Source: Desulfofundulus thermosubterraneus DSM 16057 (lineage in GTDB: Bacteria > Bacillota > Desulfotomaculia > Desulfotomaculales > Desulfovirgulaceae). Taken from it: a stretch of DNA of 64,000 nucleotides. The notes under the pieces were generated by a model that was not told where the DNA came from, did no database searches, and was given only the letters and a program-made list of their open reading frames with translations. Position 1 is the first letter of the stretch. Every line of letters begins with the position of its first letter. The position numbers and the translations under genes were made by a program. This document shows positions 28,501 through 35,904 of the stretch, piece by piece. Location: positions 1 to 64,000 of the forward strand of contig NZ_FQZM01000009.1 in NCBI RefSeq assembly GCF_900142025.1. Direction: 5' to 3'.

Positions 28501-30414
28501 ATGAAAGTTTTTTTGCATAAATTCAAAGGCAGCAAGGAAGAACCCGGTACCAAGCTCAAGGGAGTGGAACAACTTCGCCGTCAGGTAAACGCCCTCTATG
28601 GCCTGGTGGCCAACATCTATGGTTCGGATAAACTGGTTTTGCGGGCCGGGAAACTAAATGTCCTGCATTTGATGCGCTCAGAACACCTGGAGGACAGGGT
28701 TCTGGCCCTTCAGAAACTGGTGTTTGAAGATCCCACCCTGGATACCGCGCCCGGCATAGAGGAGGTTCCGGCCATTTTAGAACAGATTGAAGATGAGATT
28801 GCGGATATCCTGGCCCGGCGCACGGTGGAAGATGAACTGGAAAAAAGAGTCAGTGAAAAGTTGCAGCAACGGCACGAAGAGTATGTAAAAGAAATTAAAA
28901 TGCAGGTGCTCAAGGAAAATAGCGGCCCGGAAAACGCCCAGACTCTGAAAAAACTGGCCATACTGGAAAAGCTGGAGCAAAAGAAACTGGCCCGCTCAGC
29001 CATGGAAGTGCTCCGCCCGAGGAATTTTTCAGAACTGGTGGGCCAGGGAAGAGCTGTGAAGGCGCTGCTGGCTAAACTGGCCTCCCCCTTTCCCCAGCAC
29101 ATTATTTTGTATGGGCCGCCCGGGGTGGGTAAAACTACCGCTGCCCGGCTGGCTCTGGAAGCGGCCAAGAACATCACCGGCTCCCCCTTTGCCAAGGATG
29201 CTCCTTTTGTGGAGGTAAACGGCACCGCCCTGCGGTGGGATCCCCGGGATATAACCAACCCTCTTTTAGGTTCGGTTCACGACCCCATTTACCAGGGGGC
29301 GCGGCGGGATTTAGCCGACAGCGGTGTGCCCGAGCCCAAGCTGGGCCTGGTTACCGAGGCCCACGGCGGTGTCCTTTTCATTGATGAAATTGGCGAAATG
29401 GATCCCGTGCTGCAAACCAAGCTGCTGAAGGTGCTGGAGGATAAAAGGGTCTTTTTCGACTCCCCCTATTACGATCCCCATGATCCCGCGGTGCCCCAGT
29501 ACGTGCGCAAGCTTTTTGAGGAAGGGGCGCCGGCTGATTTCATTTTAATTGGAGCCACCACCCGAGAACCGGAGGAAATTAACCCGGCCATCCGCTCCCG
29601 CTGCGCGGAAGTTTATTTTGAACCCCTTACGCCGCAGGATATCGAGCGCATCATCAGGCAGGCGGCGGAAAAACTGGGGGTGCGGATGGACGAGCAGGTT
29701 CCCGGGGTGATCAGCCAGTACACCATTGAGGGGCGAAAGGCAATCGGCATTCTGGCGGACGCCTACGGCCTGGCCTGCTACCGGGGTGGGGGAGAGGTGC
29801 GGGAAGAAGGCATTACCCTGGAGGATGTCCATGAGGTAATTCAGGCCAGCCGCCTGAGCCCCTACGTCCTGTATAAAGCCCGCCCGGAACTGGAAATAGG
29901 CAAAGTGTTTGGCCTGGGGGTAATGGGCTTTGTGGGCACCGTACTGGAAATCGAAGCGGTGGCCTTCCCGGCCCGCAACCAGGGTCAGGGCACCATCCGC
30001 TTTAACGATACGGCGGGCAGCATGGCCCGGGACTCCGTTTTCAACGCCGCTTCGGTGATGCGCAAAATTACCGGCGAGGACCTGGCCAGCTACGACGTGC
30101 ACATTAACGTGGTCGGGGGAGGGCGCATTGACGGCCCCTCGGCCGGAGCCGCCATCTTCCTGGCCATTTTAAGCGCCATCCAGGAAAGACCCATTCCCCA
30201 GGACATGGCCATTACCGGGGAGCTATCCATTCAGGGGCGCATCAGGGGCGTGGGCGGCATCGTGGAAAAAATTTACGGTGCCCGCCAGGCGGGCATGCGT
30301 CGGGTGATCGTCCCCGCGGAAAACAAAAGCGATGTACCGTCCGGTCTGCAGGGGATAGAAGTCATTCCCGTGGCCACGGTGGAGGAAATGCTGCAGCATA
30401 TTTTCACCAGATAG
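28501..30414 (+). CDS. lonC: ATP-dependent protease LonC
   Basis: 637 residues. The N-terminal part (1-170) is a helical, coiled-coil-like region. The AAA+ domain has Walker A YGPPGVGKTTAARLAL and Walker B GGVLFIDEIGEMD, with a long insertion before sensor 1. The C-terminal Lon protease domain has the catalytic Ser in GGRIDGPSAGAAIFLA and Lys in GVGGIVEKIYGARQAG. The absent Lon N-domain fits LonC rather than LonA. It should degrade unfolded or regulatory proteins. ATG at 28501 follows AAAGGAG. It lies between rplI and dnaB as in many clostridia. Confidence 0.9.
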   Translation: MKVFLHKFKGSKEEPGTKLKGVEQLRRQVNALYGLVANIYGSDKLVLRAGKLNVLHLMRSEHLEDRVLALQKLVFEDPTLDTAPGIEEVPAILEQIEDEIADILARRTVEDELEKRVSEKLQQRHEEYVKEIKMQVLKENSGPENAQTLKKLAILEKLEQKKLARSAMEVLRPRNFSELVGQGRAVKALLAKLASPFPQHIILYGPPGVGKTTAARLALEAAKNITGSPFAKDAPFVEVNGTALRWDPRDITNPLLGSVHDPIYQGARRDLADSGVPEPKLGLVTEAHGGVLFIDEIGEMDPVLQTKLLKVLEDKRVFFDSPYYDPHDPAVPQYVRKLFEEGAPADFILIGATTREPEEINPAIRSRCAEVYFEPLTPQDIERIIRQAAEKLGVRMDEQVPGVISQYTIEGRKAIGILADAYGLACYRGGGEVREEGITLEDVHEVIQASRLSPYVLYKARPELEIGKVFGLGVMGFVGTVLEIEAVAFPARNQGQGTIRFNDTAGSMARDSVFNAASVMRKITGEDLASYDVHINVVGGGRIDGPSAGAAIFLAILSAIQERPIPQDMAITGELSIQGRIRGVGGIVEKIYGARQAGMRRVIVPAENKSDVPSGLQGIEVIPVATVEEMLQHIFTR

Positions 30415-30425
30415 AAAGTGGGCAA

Positions 30426-30470
30426 GGGCGGCAGTAAACACCAAAGGAGTGGCTCGCAAAACTGCCGCCC
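30426..30470 (+). other. Stem-loop between lonC and dnaB
   Basis: GGGCGGCAGT (30426-30435) and ACTGCCGCCC (30461-30470) form a perfect 10-bp stem with a 25-nt loop. It starts 11 bp after lonC. The sequence after it is AT-rich but lacks a T run, so termination is possible and not certain. Confidence 0.5.
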
Positions 30471-30526
30471 AGGTAATTTCAACAAGTATTTTTAGTTTGC
30501 TTATCCGGGTGGACAGGTGAAGGACT

Positions 30527-32284
30527 GTGAATGAAAAAAGACCGCCGCAAAACATAGATGCGGAACAATCGGTGTTGGGGGCACTGTTTCTGGACCGGGA
30601 AGCCATACCCCGGGTAGCCCGGTTACTTAAGCCCGAGGATTTTTACCTGGAAGCTCACCGGAAAATATATGAGGCCATTCTCACCCTGGATGAAGCAGGC
30701 GAGCCGGTGGACCTGCTTACCGTGACCAACTACCTGCAGGAAAAAAAACTTTTGGAACTCATTGGCGGGGTTACCTATGTGGCCTCCCTGGTTAATGTCG
30801 TGCCCACCGCGGCCAATGTGGAGTATTATGCCCGCATTGTCGAGGAAAAGGCTATCCTGCGCCAGTTGATAGAAGTGGCCGAGAGGATCGCGGGTCTGGG
30901 CTATGAGGGCAGCGAAGATGTAGAACGGCTCATGGACGAGGCCGAAAGAATGATCCTGGAACTGGCGGCCCGCCGTTCCACCGGCCTGTTTGTTTCCATC
31001 AAAGAAATATTGCAGCAGATTTTCGAGTACATAGAAGAGCGCTATCGCAACAAGGGGACGGTCAGCGGCATTGCCAGCGGTTTTGCAGATCTGGACCGGC
31101 TGCTCTGCGGCTTCCAGCCCGGGGACTTGATTATTATTGCCGGGCGGCCGGCCATGGGCAAAACCAGCCTGGGCCTCACCATCGCCCACCAGGTGGCCTT
31201 GCAGCACCAGGTGCCGGTAGCTGTATTTAGCCTGGAGATGTCCCGGGCCCAACTGGTACAGCGGATGCTTTGTGCCGAGGCCATGGTGGACCAGCAAAAG
31301 GTGCGCAGCGGCTATTTATCCACAGAGGATTGGGCGCGCCTTACCAAGGCGGCGGCCCGCCTGGCCAAAGCCCCTCTGTACATAGACGACACAGCCATTC
31401 TTTCACCTCGCCAGCTACGGGCCAAAGCCCGCCGGCTACAGGCAGAAAAGGGCCTGGGGCTGATCCTGATTGACTACTTACAATTAATGCAGGGCAGCCG
31501 CCGGGCGGAAAACCGCCAGCAGGAGATCGCGGAAATCTCTCGCTCCCTGAAGGGGGTTGCTAAAGACTTGAACGTACCCGTACTGGCCCTGGCCCAGCTC
31601 AGCCGGTCGGTGGAACAGCGGCAAGACAAAAGGCCCATCATGTCCGACTTGCGGGAAAGTGGCTGCCTGGCCGGTGAAACACTGGTGCAATTAGCCAGTG
31701 GACACCGGGTTCCAATCAAGGATTTAGTTCGGGAAAAGCAGCCTGTAAAGGTTATGGCACTTAATGAAATAACATGGAAATTAGAGCCTGCCGCGGTTAG
31801 CAAGGTGTGGTGTACAGGGGTAAAACCTGTTTTTCGACTTTGTACCCAGCTGGGTCGTGAAGTGCGTGCTACGGCAAACCACAAATTCCGCACTTTAGAA
31901 GGGTGGAAATGCTTAGGTGAGCTACAGCCAGGAGAGTTCATTGCATTACCCAGGTCGCTGGAAAGTGATGTTTTTTGGGATCGAGTGGTAAGCATTGAGC
32001 CCGATGGTATTGAAGAAGTATATGACCTTGAGGTTCCAGGACACCACAATTTTGTTGCGGCCGATATCATAGTGCATAATTCTCTCGAGCAGGATGCGGA
32101 TGTGGTCATGTTTATTTACCGGGATGAGTACTACCGGCCCGACACGGAAAAGCGGGGCATAGCGGAAATTATTGTGGCCAAACAGAGAAACGGCCCCACG
32201 GGGCTGGTGGAACTGGCTTTCCTGAAGGAATTCACCAGGTTCATGAACCTGGCCAAAGAGGAAGTACCGGGAGGGCCTGAATAG
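30527..32284 (+). CDS. dnaB: Replicative DNA helicase DnaB with intein
   Basis: 585 codons, of which 139 are an intein; the spliced product is about 446 residues, normal for DnaB (DnaC in Bacillus). The N-terminal primase-binding domain starts PPQNIDAEQSVLGALFLD. The RecA-like domain has Walker A AGRPAMGKTSLGL and Walker B GLILIDYLQLM, then RQQEIAEISRSLKGVAKDLNVP. The intein interrupts the conserved SDLRESG / SLEQDADVV segment, near the nucleotide and DNA-contact loop, so splicing is needed for helicase activity. GTG at 30527 follows AAGGA. Confidence 0.96.
   Translation: MNEKRPPQNIDAEQSVLGALFLDREAIPRVARLLKPEDFYLEAHRKIYEAILTLDEAGEPVDLLTVTNYLQEKKLLELIGGVTYVASLVNVVPTAANVEYYARIVEEKAILRQLIEVAERIAGLGYEGSEDVERLMDEAERMILELAARRSTGLFVSIKEILQQIFEYIEERYRNKGTVSGIASGFADLDRLLCGFQPGDLIIIAGRPAMGKTSLGLTIAHQVALQHQVPVAVFSLEMSRAQLVQRMLCAEAMVDQQKVRSGYLSTEDWARLTKAAARLAKAPLYIDDTAILSPRQLRAKARRLQAEKGLGLILIDYLQLMQGSRRAENRQQEIAEISRSLKGVAKDLNVPVLALAQLSRSVEQRQDKRPIMSDLRESGCLAGETLVQLASGHRVPIKDLVREKQPVKVMALNEITWKLEPAAVSKVWCTGVKPVFRLCTQLGREVRATANHKFRTLEGWKCLGELQPGEFIALPRSLESDVFWDRVVSIEPDGIEEVYDLEVPGHHNFVAADIIVHNSLEQDADVVMFIYRDEYYRPDTEKRGIAEIIVAKQRNGPTGLVELAFLKEFTRFMNLAKEEVPGGPE
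31664..32080 (+). mobile_element. DnaB mini-intein (139 residues)
   Basis: It starts with Cys1 (CLAGETLVQLASGH, block A), has block B RATANHKFRTLEGW with the TxxH motif, and ends with block F EVYDLEVPGHHNFVAADI and block G IVHN, followed by Ser+1 of the extein. All splicing residues are present. No homing endonuclease domain fits in 139 residues, so it is a minimal intein. The insertion site is the one used by the cyanobacterial Ssp DnaB intein. Its DNA is visibly richer in A and T than the flanking dnaB codons, suggesting separate origin. Confidence 0.95.
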
Positions 32285-32413
32285 CAAGGTGTTCCGGTTG
32301 TAAAGAAGGGTTCCCCTTGCCCTGGTCCCTGTAATCTTCGCTGGTGACAACCGGGGAACTGTCGTTATGCGGAAATACACACAACTATGTCACTTCCGTG
32401 AACTGGGTGCGGT

Positions 32414-32459
32414 CCAGTGCCGGGAGATGCGTGTATCCCGGGCGCTGGCATTTCTTTTT
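32414..32459 (+). terminator. Intrinsic terminator after dnaB
   Basis: CCAGTGCCGGGA (32414-32425) pairs with TCCCGGGCGCTGG (32436-32448), and CATTTCTTTTT follows. It lies 130 bp past dnaB. Positions 32285-32413 hold no gene that I can see. Confidence 0.8.
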
Positions 32460-32535
32460 AGAATTTAATATGATAAAATAGTGGCGGATAAGCACCGGGG
32501 TTTCTGGCAGTTCCAGTTTAAAAAGGGAGTTTCTC

Positions 32536-32564
32536 TTGACATACCCCTGTCACTTTGCTAAAAT
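32536..32564 (+). promoter_or_regulatory. Sigma-A promoter of flavoprotein-purA unit
   Basis: A consensus TTGACA (32536-32541) and TAAAAT (32559-32564) are 17 bp apart. Transcription should start near 32572, about 93 nt before the flavoprotein start codon. Confidence 0.85.
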
Positions 32565-32583
32565 CAACATGTTTGGCATGATG

Positions 32584-32641
32584 GCCCGGGCAGGTGGATT
32601 CTTTTTATGTTCTGAATGGTGAAAAAACGAACATGCCCGGG
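32584..32641 (+). promoter_or_regulatory. Structured 5' leader before the flavoprotein gene
   Basis: CCCGGGCA (32585-32592) pairs perfectly with TGCCCGGG (32634-32641), and inside this ATGTTC (32607-32612) pairs with GAACAT (32629-32634), sharing one base. The two helices enclose T-rich and A-rich loops. The element lies between promoter and start codon. It matches no riboswitch that I recognise. Confidence 0.45.
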
Positions 32642-32664
32642 GGTTTGCGCAAGGGGGGATGAAA

Positions 32665-34062
32665 ATGGAACAGGTTTACGATGTGATAATTGTCGGTGCA
32701 GGTCCCGCCGGCATTTTTACTGCCCTGGAGCTGGTCAGGCAAAAAGGCGGCTTAAAAATCCTTATGCTAGAAAAAGGGCGGGATTTGGAAGAGCGCAAAT
32801 GTCCCTCCAGAGAAAAGAATAACGCCTGTTTTCACTGCAACCCCTGCTCCACCATCTGCGGCTGGGGTGGCGCCGGAGCCTTCAGCGACGGCAAGCTGAC
32901 CCTGTCCACAGAAATTGGGGGTAGCCTGGAGCAGTATATTGGGGAAGAAGCTCTTGGTGAGCTGATTGATTATGTGGATAGAATCTACCGGGAATTTGGG
33001 GCGCCGGAAATGGTCTACGGCCTGGAGCATGTCGAAGCCATCGAGGAGTTCCAGCACCGGGCCGCCCAGGCGGAACTCAAGCTGATCCCCGTGGCCATTC
33101 GCCACCTGGGTACCGGCCGGTGCCAGGAGATTCTGGCCCGCATGAAACAATACCTGCTGGCCGCGGGGGTGGAAATCCGCACCTCCTGCCCGGTGGAGTC
33201 CATCCTGGCAGAAAATAATCAAGTACGGGGTATAATTACCACCGGAGGAGAAATCATTTACGGCCGCCATGTGGTTCTGGCCCCCGGCCGGGAAGGAGCC
33301 GAGTGGCTGGCCAGGCAGGCCCAGATGCTAGGGCTGACCACGGTGGTCAACCCGGTGGATATCGGCGTGCGGGTGGAAGTGCCGGCGCCGGTGATGGAAC
33401 CCTTGACCAGGGTCTTCTATGAAGCCAAGTTTATCTATTATTCCCGGGCCTTTGACGATAAAGTGCGTACCTTTTGTATGAACCCCTACGGTGAGGTGGT
33501 CATGGAGAATAACGACGGCCTGGTTACCGTCAACGGTCACACCCATGCCTACCGTAAAACCGGTAATACCAACTTTGCGGTTCTGGTTAGCAAAACCTTC
33601 ACCGAGCCTTTTAAAGAGCCCATTGCCTACGGCAAGTATATTGCCAGCCTGGCCAACCTGCTGGGCGGCGGGGTTATTGTCCAGCGGTTGGGCGACCTCC
33701 TGGCCGGGAGGCGGAGCACGGAAGAAAGGATGCGCAAGTGCCTCACCGTTCCCACTCTGACCAAGGCTACGCCGGGAGACCTGAGCCTGGTCTTTCCCTA
33801 CCGGCATCTGGTGGCCATTGTGGAAATGTTGAAAGCCATGGACGAAGTCGCGCCGGGAATTTATTCCCGTTACACCCTCCTTTACGGGGTGGAAGTGAAA
33901 TTTTATTCTTCCCGTCTGGCCCTGACCCAGGGGTTGGAAACCCAGGTGCAGAATCTCTTTGCCGCCGGAGACGGGGCAGGAGTAACCAGAGGTCTGGCCC
34001 AGGCGTCGGTGTCCGGGATTGTGGCGGCGCGGGAGATCCTGAAAAAATGGGGGGATAAATAG
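32665..34062 (+). CDS. FAD-dependent dehydrogenase (COG2509 family)
   Basis: About 465 residues. The N-terminal dinucleotide-binding motif is DVIIVGAGPAGIFTALEL, followed by a cysteine-rich segment (CPSREKNNACFHCNPCSTICGWGGAGAFSDGKL) typical of COG2509. The C-terminal FAD motif is NLFAAGDGAGVTRGLAQASVSGIVAAREIL. These are uncharacterised flavoproteins; the clustered cysteines could hold an iron-sulfur centre. ATG at 32665 has GGGGGG six bases upstream and is preferred to ATG 32659. purA starts 3 bp after the stop. Confidence 0.88.
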   Translation: MEQVYDVIIVGAGPAGIFTALELVRQKGGLKILMLEKGRDLEERKCPSREKNNACFHCNPCSTICGWGGAGAFSDGKLTLSTEIGGSLEQYIGEEALGELIDYVDRIYREFGAPEMVYGLEHVEAIEEFQHRAAQAELKLIPVAIRHLGTGRCQEILARMKQYLLAAGVEIRTSCPVESILAENNQVRGIITTGGEIIYGRHVVLAPGREGAEWLARQAQMLGLTTVVNPVDIGVRVEVPAPVMEPLTRVFYEAKFIYYSRAFDDKVRTFCMNPYGEVVMENNDGLVTVNGHTHAYRKTGNTNFAVLVSKTFTEPFKEPIAYGKYIASLANLLGGGVIVQRLGDLLAGRRSTEERMRKCLTVPTLTKATPGDLSLVFPYRHLVAIVEMLKAMDEVAPGIYSRYTLLYGVEVKFYSSRLALTQGLETQVQNLFAAGDGAGVTRGLAQASVSGIVAAREILKKWGDK

Positions 34063-34065
34063 AGC

Positions 34066-35349
34066 ATGTCAACGCTAGTGCTGGTGGGTGCCCAGTGGGG
34101 AGACGAGGGGAAGGGAAAAATTACGGACTTTCTGGCCGAAAAGGCCGACCTTATTGTGCGTTACCAGGGCGGTAACAACGCCGGCCACACGGTGGTTGTG
34201 GCGGGCCAGCAGTTCAAGCTGCACCTAGTTCCTTCGGGCATCCTGTACCCCGATAAACTGTGCTTAATTGGAAACGGTGTGGTGGTTGATCCCGAGGTCC
34301 TCCTGAACGAACTCGATAACCTGGCCGCCCGGGGGATTTCCACGGCCAACCTGCGCATCAGTCCCCGTGCCCATGTCATTCTCCCCTACCACCGGCGGCA
34401 GGACCAGTGCGAGGAAGAAAGAAAGGGCGCATGGCGCATCGGCACCACCTGCCGGGGCATCGGCCCGGCTTACACCGATAAGATTGCCCGGGTGGGCATT
34501 CGCATGGCCGAGCTGGTGGATGAAGAAGAATTTCCGGGTCTGTTAGAACGAAATCTCGAGAACAAGAACCAGCTTTTCCGGGAGATTTACCATAGCAAGG
34601 AATTTAAGCTGGAGGACATTTTGCCCACCTATTTAAGCTATGGCCGCAGGTTGAAACCTTTCGTGGCCGATGTGTCCGTCATCGTGAACGAAGCCATTGA
34701 GCAGGGCAAGAAGGTCCTTTTTGAAGGTGCCCAGGGGACCCTCCTGGACGTGGATCACGGTACTTACCCCTACGTAACCTCGTCCCATCCCGTAGCCGCC
34801 GGGGCCTGCACCGGTGCGGGCATTGGTCCTACCCGCATTGACCGGGTGATGGGTGTGGCCAAGGCCTATGTCACCAGGGTGGGTGAAGGCCCCTTCCCCA
34901 CGGAGCTAAAAGATGCCCTGGGGGACCATATCCGCACCCGGGGTGGGGAATTTGGCACCACCACCGGCCGGCCGCGCCGCTGCGGCTGGTTTGACGCCGT
35001 GGTGGCCCGTTATGCGGTGCGGATCAACGGCCTGGACTACCTGGCCATCACCAAGCTGGACGTACTTACCGGTTTGGAGACCATCCGCCTGTGCACTGCC
35101 TACCGCTACAAGGGGGAAATCTTAACCGAGTTTCCGGCCACCCTCAAGGTGCTGGCGGCTTGCGAGCCGGTTTACGAGGAATGGCCCGGCTGGCAGGAAG
35201 ACATCAGCCGGGCCCGGCGTTATGAGGACCTGCCCGCCAGTGCCCGGCGGTACCTGGAGCGCATCACCGAGCTGGTGGGCGTTCCCATAGCCATTATTGG
35301 CGTCGGTCCCGGGCGGGAGGAAACCATTATTACCCGGGAGGTATTCTAA
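34066..35349 (+). CDS. purA: Adenylosuccinate synthetase
   Basis: Joins IMP and aspartate using GTP to make adenylosuccinate, the first step from IMP to AMP. 427 residues. Motifs: [37 protein letters not shown] (catalytic Asp and His), [39 protein letters not shown], and [20 protein letters not shown]. The start is ATG at 34066. A GC-rich stem-loop follows. Confidence 0.98.
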   Translation: MSTLVLVGAQWGDEGKGKITDFLAEKADLIVRYQGGNNAGHTVVVAGQQFKLHLVPSGILYPDKLCLIGNGVVVDPEVLLNELDNLAARGISTANLRISPRAHVILPYHRRQDQCEEERKGAWRIGTTCRGIGPAYTDKIARVGIRMAELVDEEEFPGLLERNLENKNQLFREIYHSKEFKLEDILPTYLSYGRRLKPFVADVSVIVNEAIEQGKKVLFEGAQGTLLDVDHGTYPYVTSSHPVAAGACTGAGIGPTRIDRVMGVAKAYVTRVGEGPFPTELKDALGDHIRTRGGEFGTTTGRPRRCGWFDAVVARYAVRINGLDYLAITKLDVLTGLETIRLCTAYRYKGEILTEFPATLKVLAACEPVYEEWPGWQEDISRARRYEDLPASARRYLERITELVGVPIAIIGVGPGREETIITREVF

Positions 35350-35375
35350 TTTCCCTTTGCCCGGTGGAAAAATAT

Positions 35376-35410
35376 GAGGCCGGCGGTGACGATAACGCCC
35401 CGCCGGCCTC
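35376..35410 (+). terminator. Stem-loop after purA
   Basis: GAGGCCGGCGG (35376-35386) pairs perfectly with CCGCCGGCCTC (35400-35410). The stem is strong but the following AATAACATG has no T run, so it may be a weak terminator or an mRNA 3'-end protector. Confidence 0.6.
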
Positions 35411-35496
35411 AATAACATGAAAATCGCCACGTTTAAATCACTAAAACTTTTTGAACGACACTCCGGCCATTGTAACAAGCAACCATAAATTTTGTG

Positions 35497-35525
35497 TTGA
35501 CACCGGTATCCATCTATAGTATCAT
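35497..35525 (+). promoter_or_regulatory. Promoter of the tRNA-Lys/tRNA-Glu unit
   Basis: TTGACA (35497-35502), 17-bp spacer, TATCAT (35520-35525). The tRNA-Lys gene starts 21 bp downstream. Confidence 0.75.
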
Positions 35526-35546
35526 ATCTACCGGTAATGCTCTTGT

Positions 35547-35622
35547 GAGCCATTAGCTCAGTTGGTAGAGCACCTGACTTTTAATCAGGGTGTCGGTGGT
35601 TCGAGTCCACCATGGCTCACCA
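35547..35622 (+). tRNA. tRNA-Lys (anticodon UUU)
   Basis: A 76-nt gene with encoded CCA. The acceptor stem is GAGCCAT/ATGGCTC, the anticodon arm is CTGACTTTTAATCAG with anticodon TTT, and the T arm is GGTGGTTCGAGTCCACC. All arms pair. Confidence 0.97.
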
Positions 35623-35627
35623 AAATG

Positions 35628-35738
35628 GAAGTCAGAGGTCGGAAGTTGGAGGTCGGAAAAATGTTTGATTTTGTTATTGCCGGACAGTTGTGGTCGGCAA
35701 TAAATCTGGCTTCTGACTTCCGACGACTGACGACTGTT
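35628..35738. repeat. Nested palindromic element between tRNA-Lys and tRNA-Glu
   Basis: The outer left arm is made of GGAAGTCAGAGGTCGGAAG-type repeats and the right arm (about 35708-35738) is their imperfect inverse (GACTTCCGACGACTGACGAC). Inside is a perfect 9-bp palindrome: TTATTGCCG (35674-35682) and CGGCAATAA (35695-35703). The design, short purine-rich tandem arms around a perfect inner palindrome, is like the insertion in the 16S gene at 21-127. Confidence 0.65.
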
Positions 35739-35742
35739 CTAT

Positions 35743-35818
35743 GGCCCCATGGTCAAGCGGCCTAAGACACCGCCCTTTCACGGCGGTAACGCGGGTTCGA
35801 ATCCCGCTGGGGTCACCA
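35743..35818 (+). tRNA. tRNA-Glu (anticodon UUC)
   Basis: A 76-nt gene with encoded CCA. The acceptor stem is GGCCCCA/TGGGGTC (one G-U pair), the anticodon arm is CCGCCCTTTCACGGCGG with anticodon TTC, and the T arm is GCGGGTTCGAATCCCGC. A strong terminator follows. Confidence 0.97.
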
Positions 35819-35826
35819 ATTTTAAA

Positions 35827-35860
35827 GCCCCGTGAACAAAGCACGGGGCATAATTTTTTT
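35827..35860 (+). terminator. Intrinsic terminator after tRNA-Glu
   Basis: GCCCCGTG (35827-35834) pairs perfectly with CACGGGGC (35842-35849), followed by ATAATTTTTTT. Confidence 0.92.
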
Positions 35861-35904
35861 GCCGTTGTTACGCAGACAACGCCTTGCCTGCGACTCTACA
35901 ATGG

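Noticed and set aside
35562..35765. 67-residue ORF over tRNA-Lys
   Set aside because: It covers the tRNA-Lys gene and the palindromic spacer, both of which explain the sequence.
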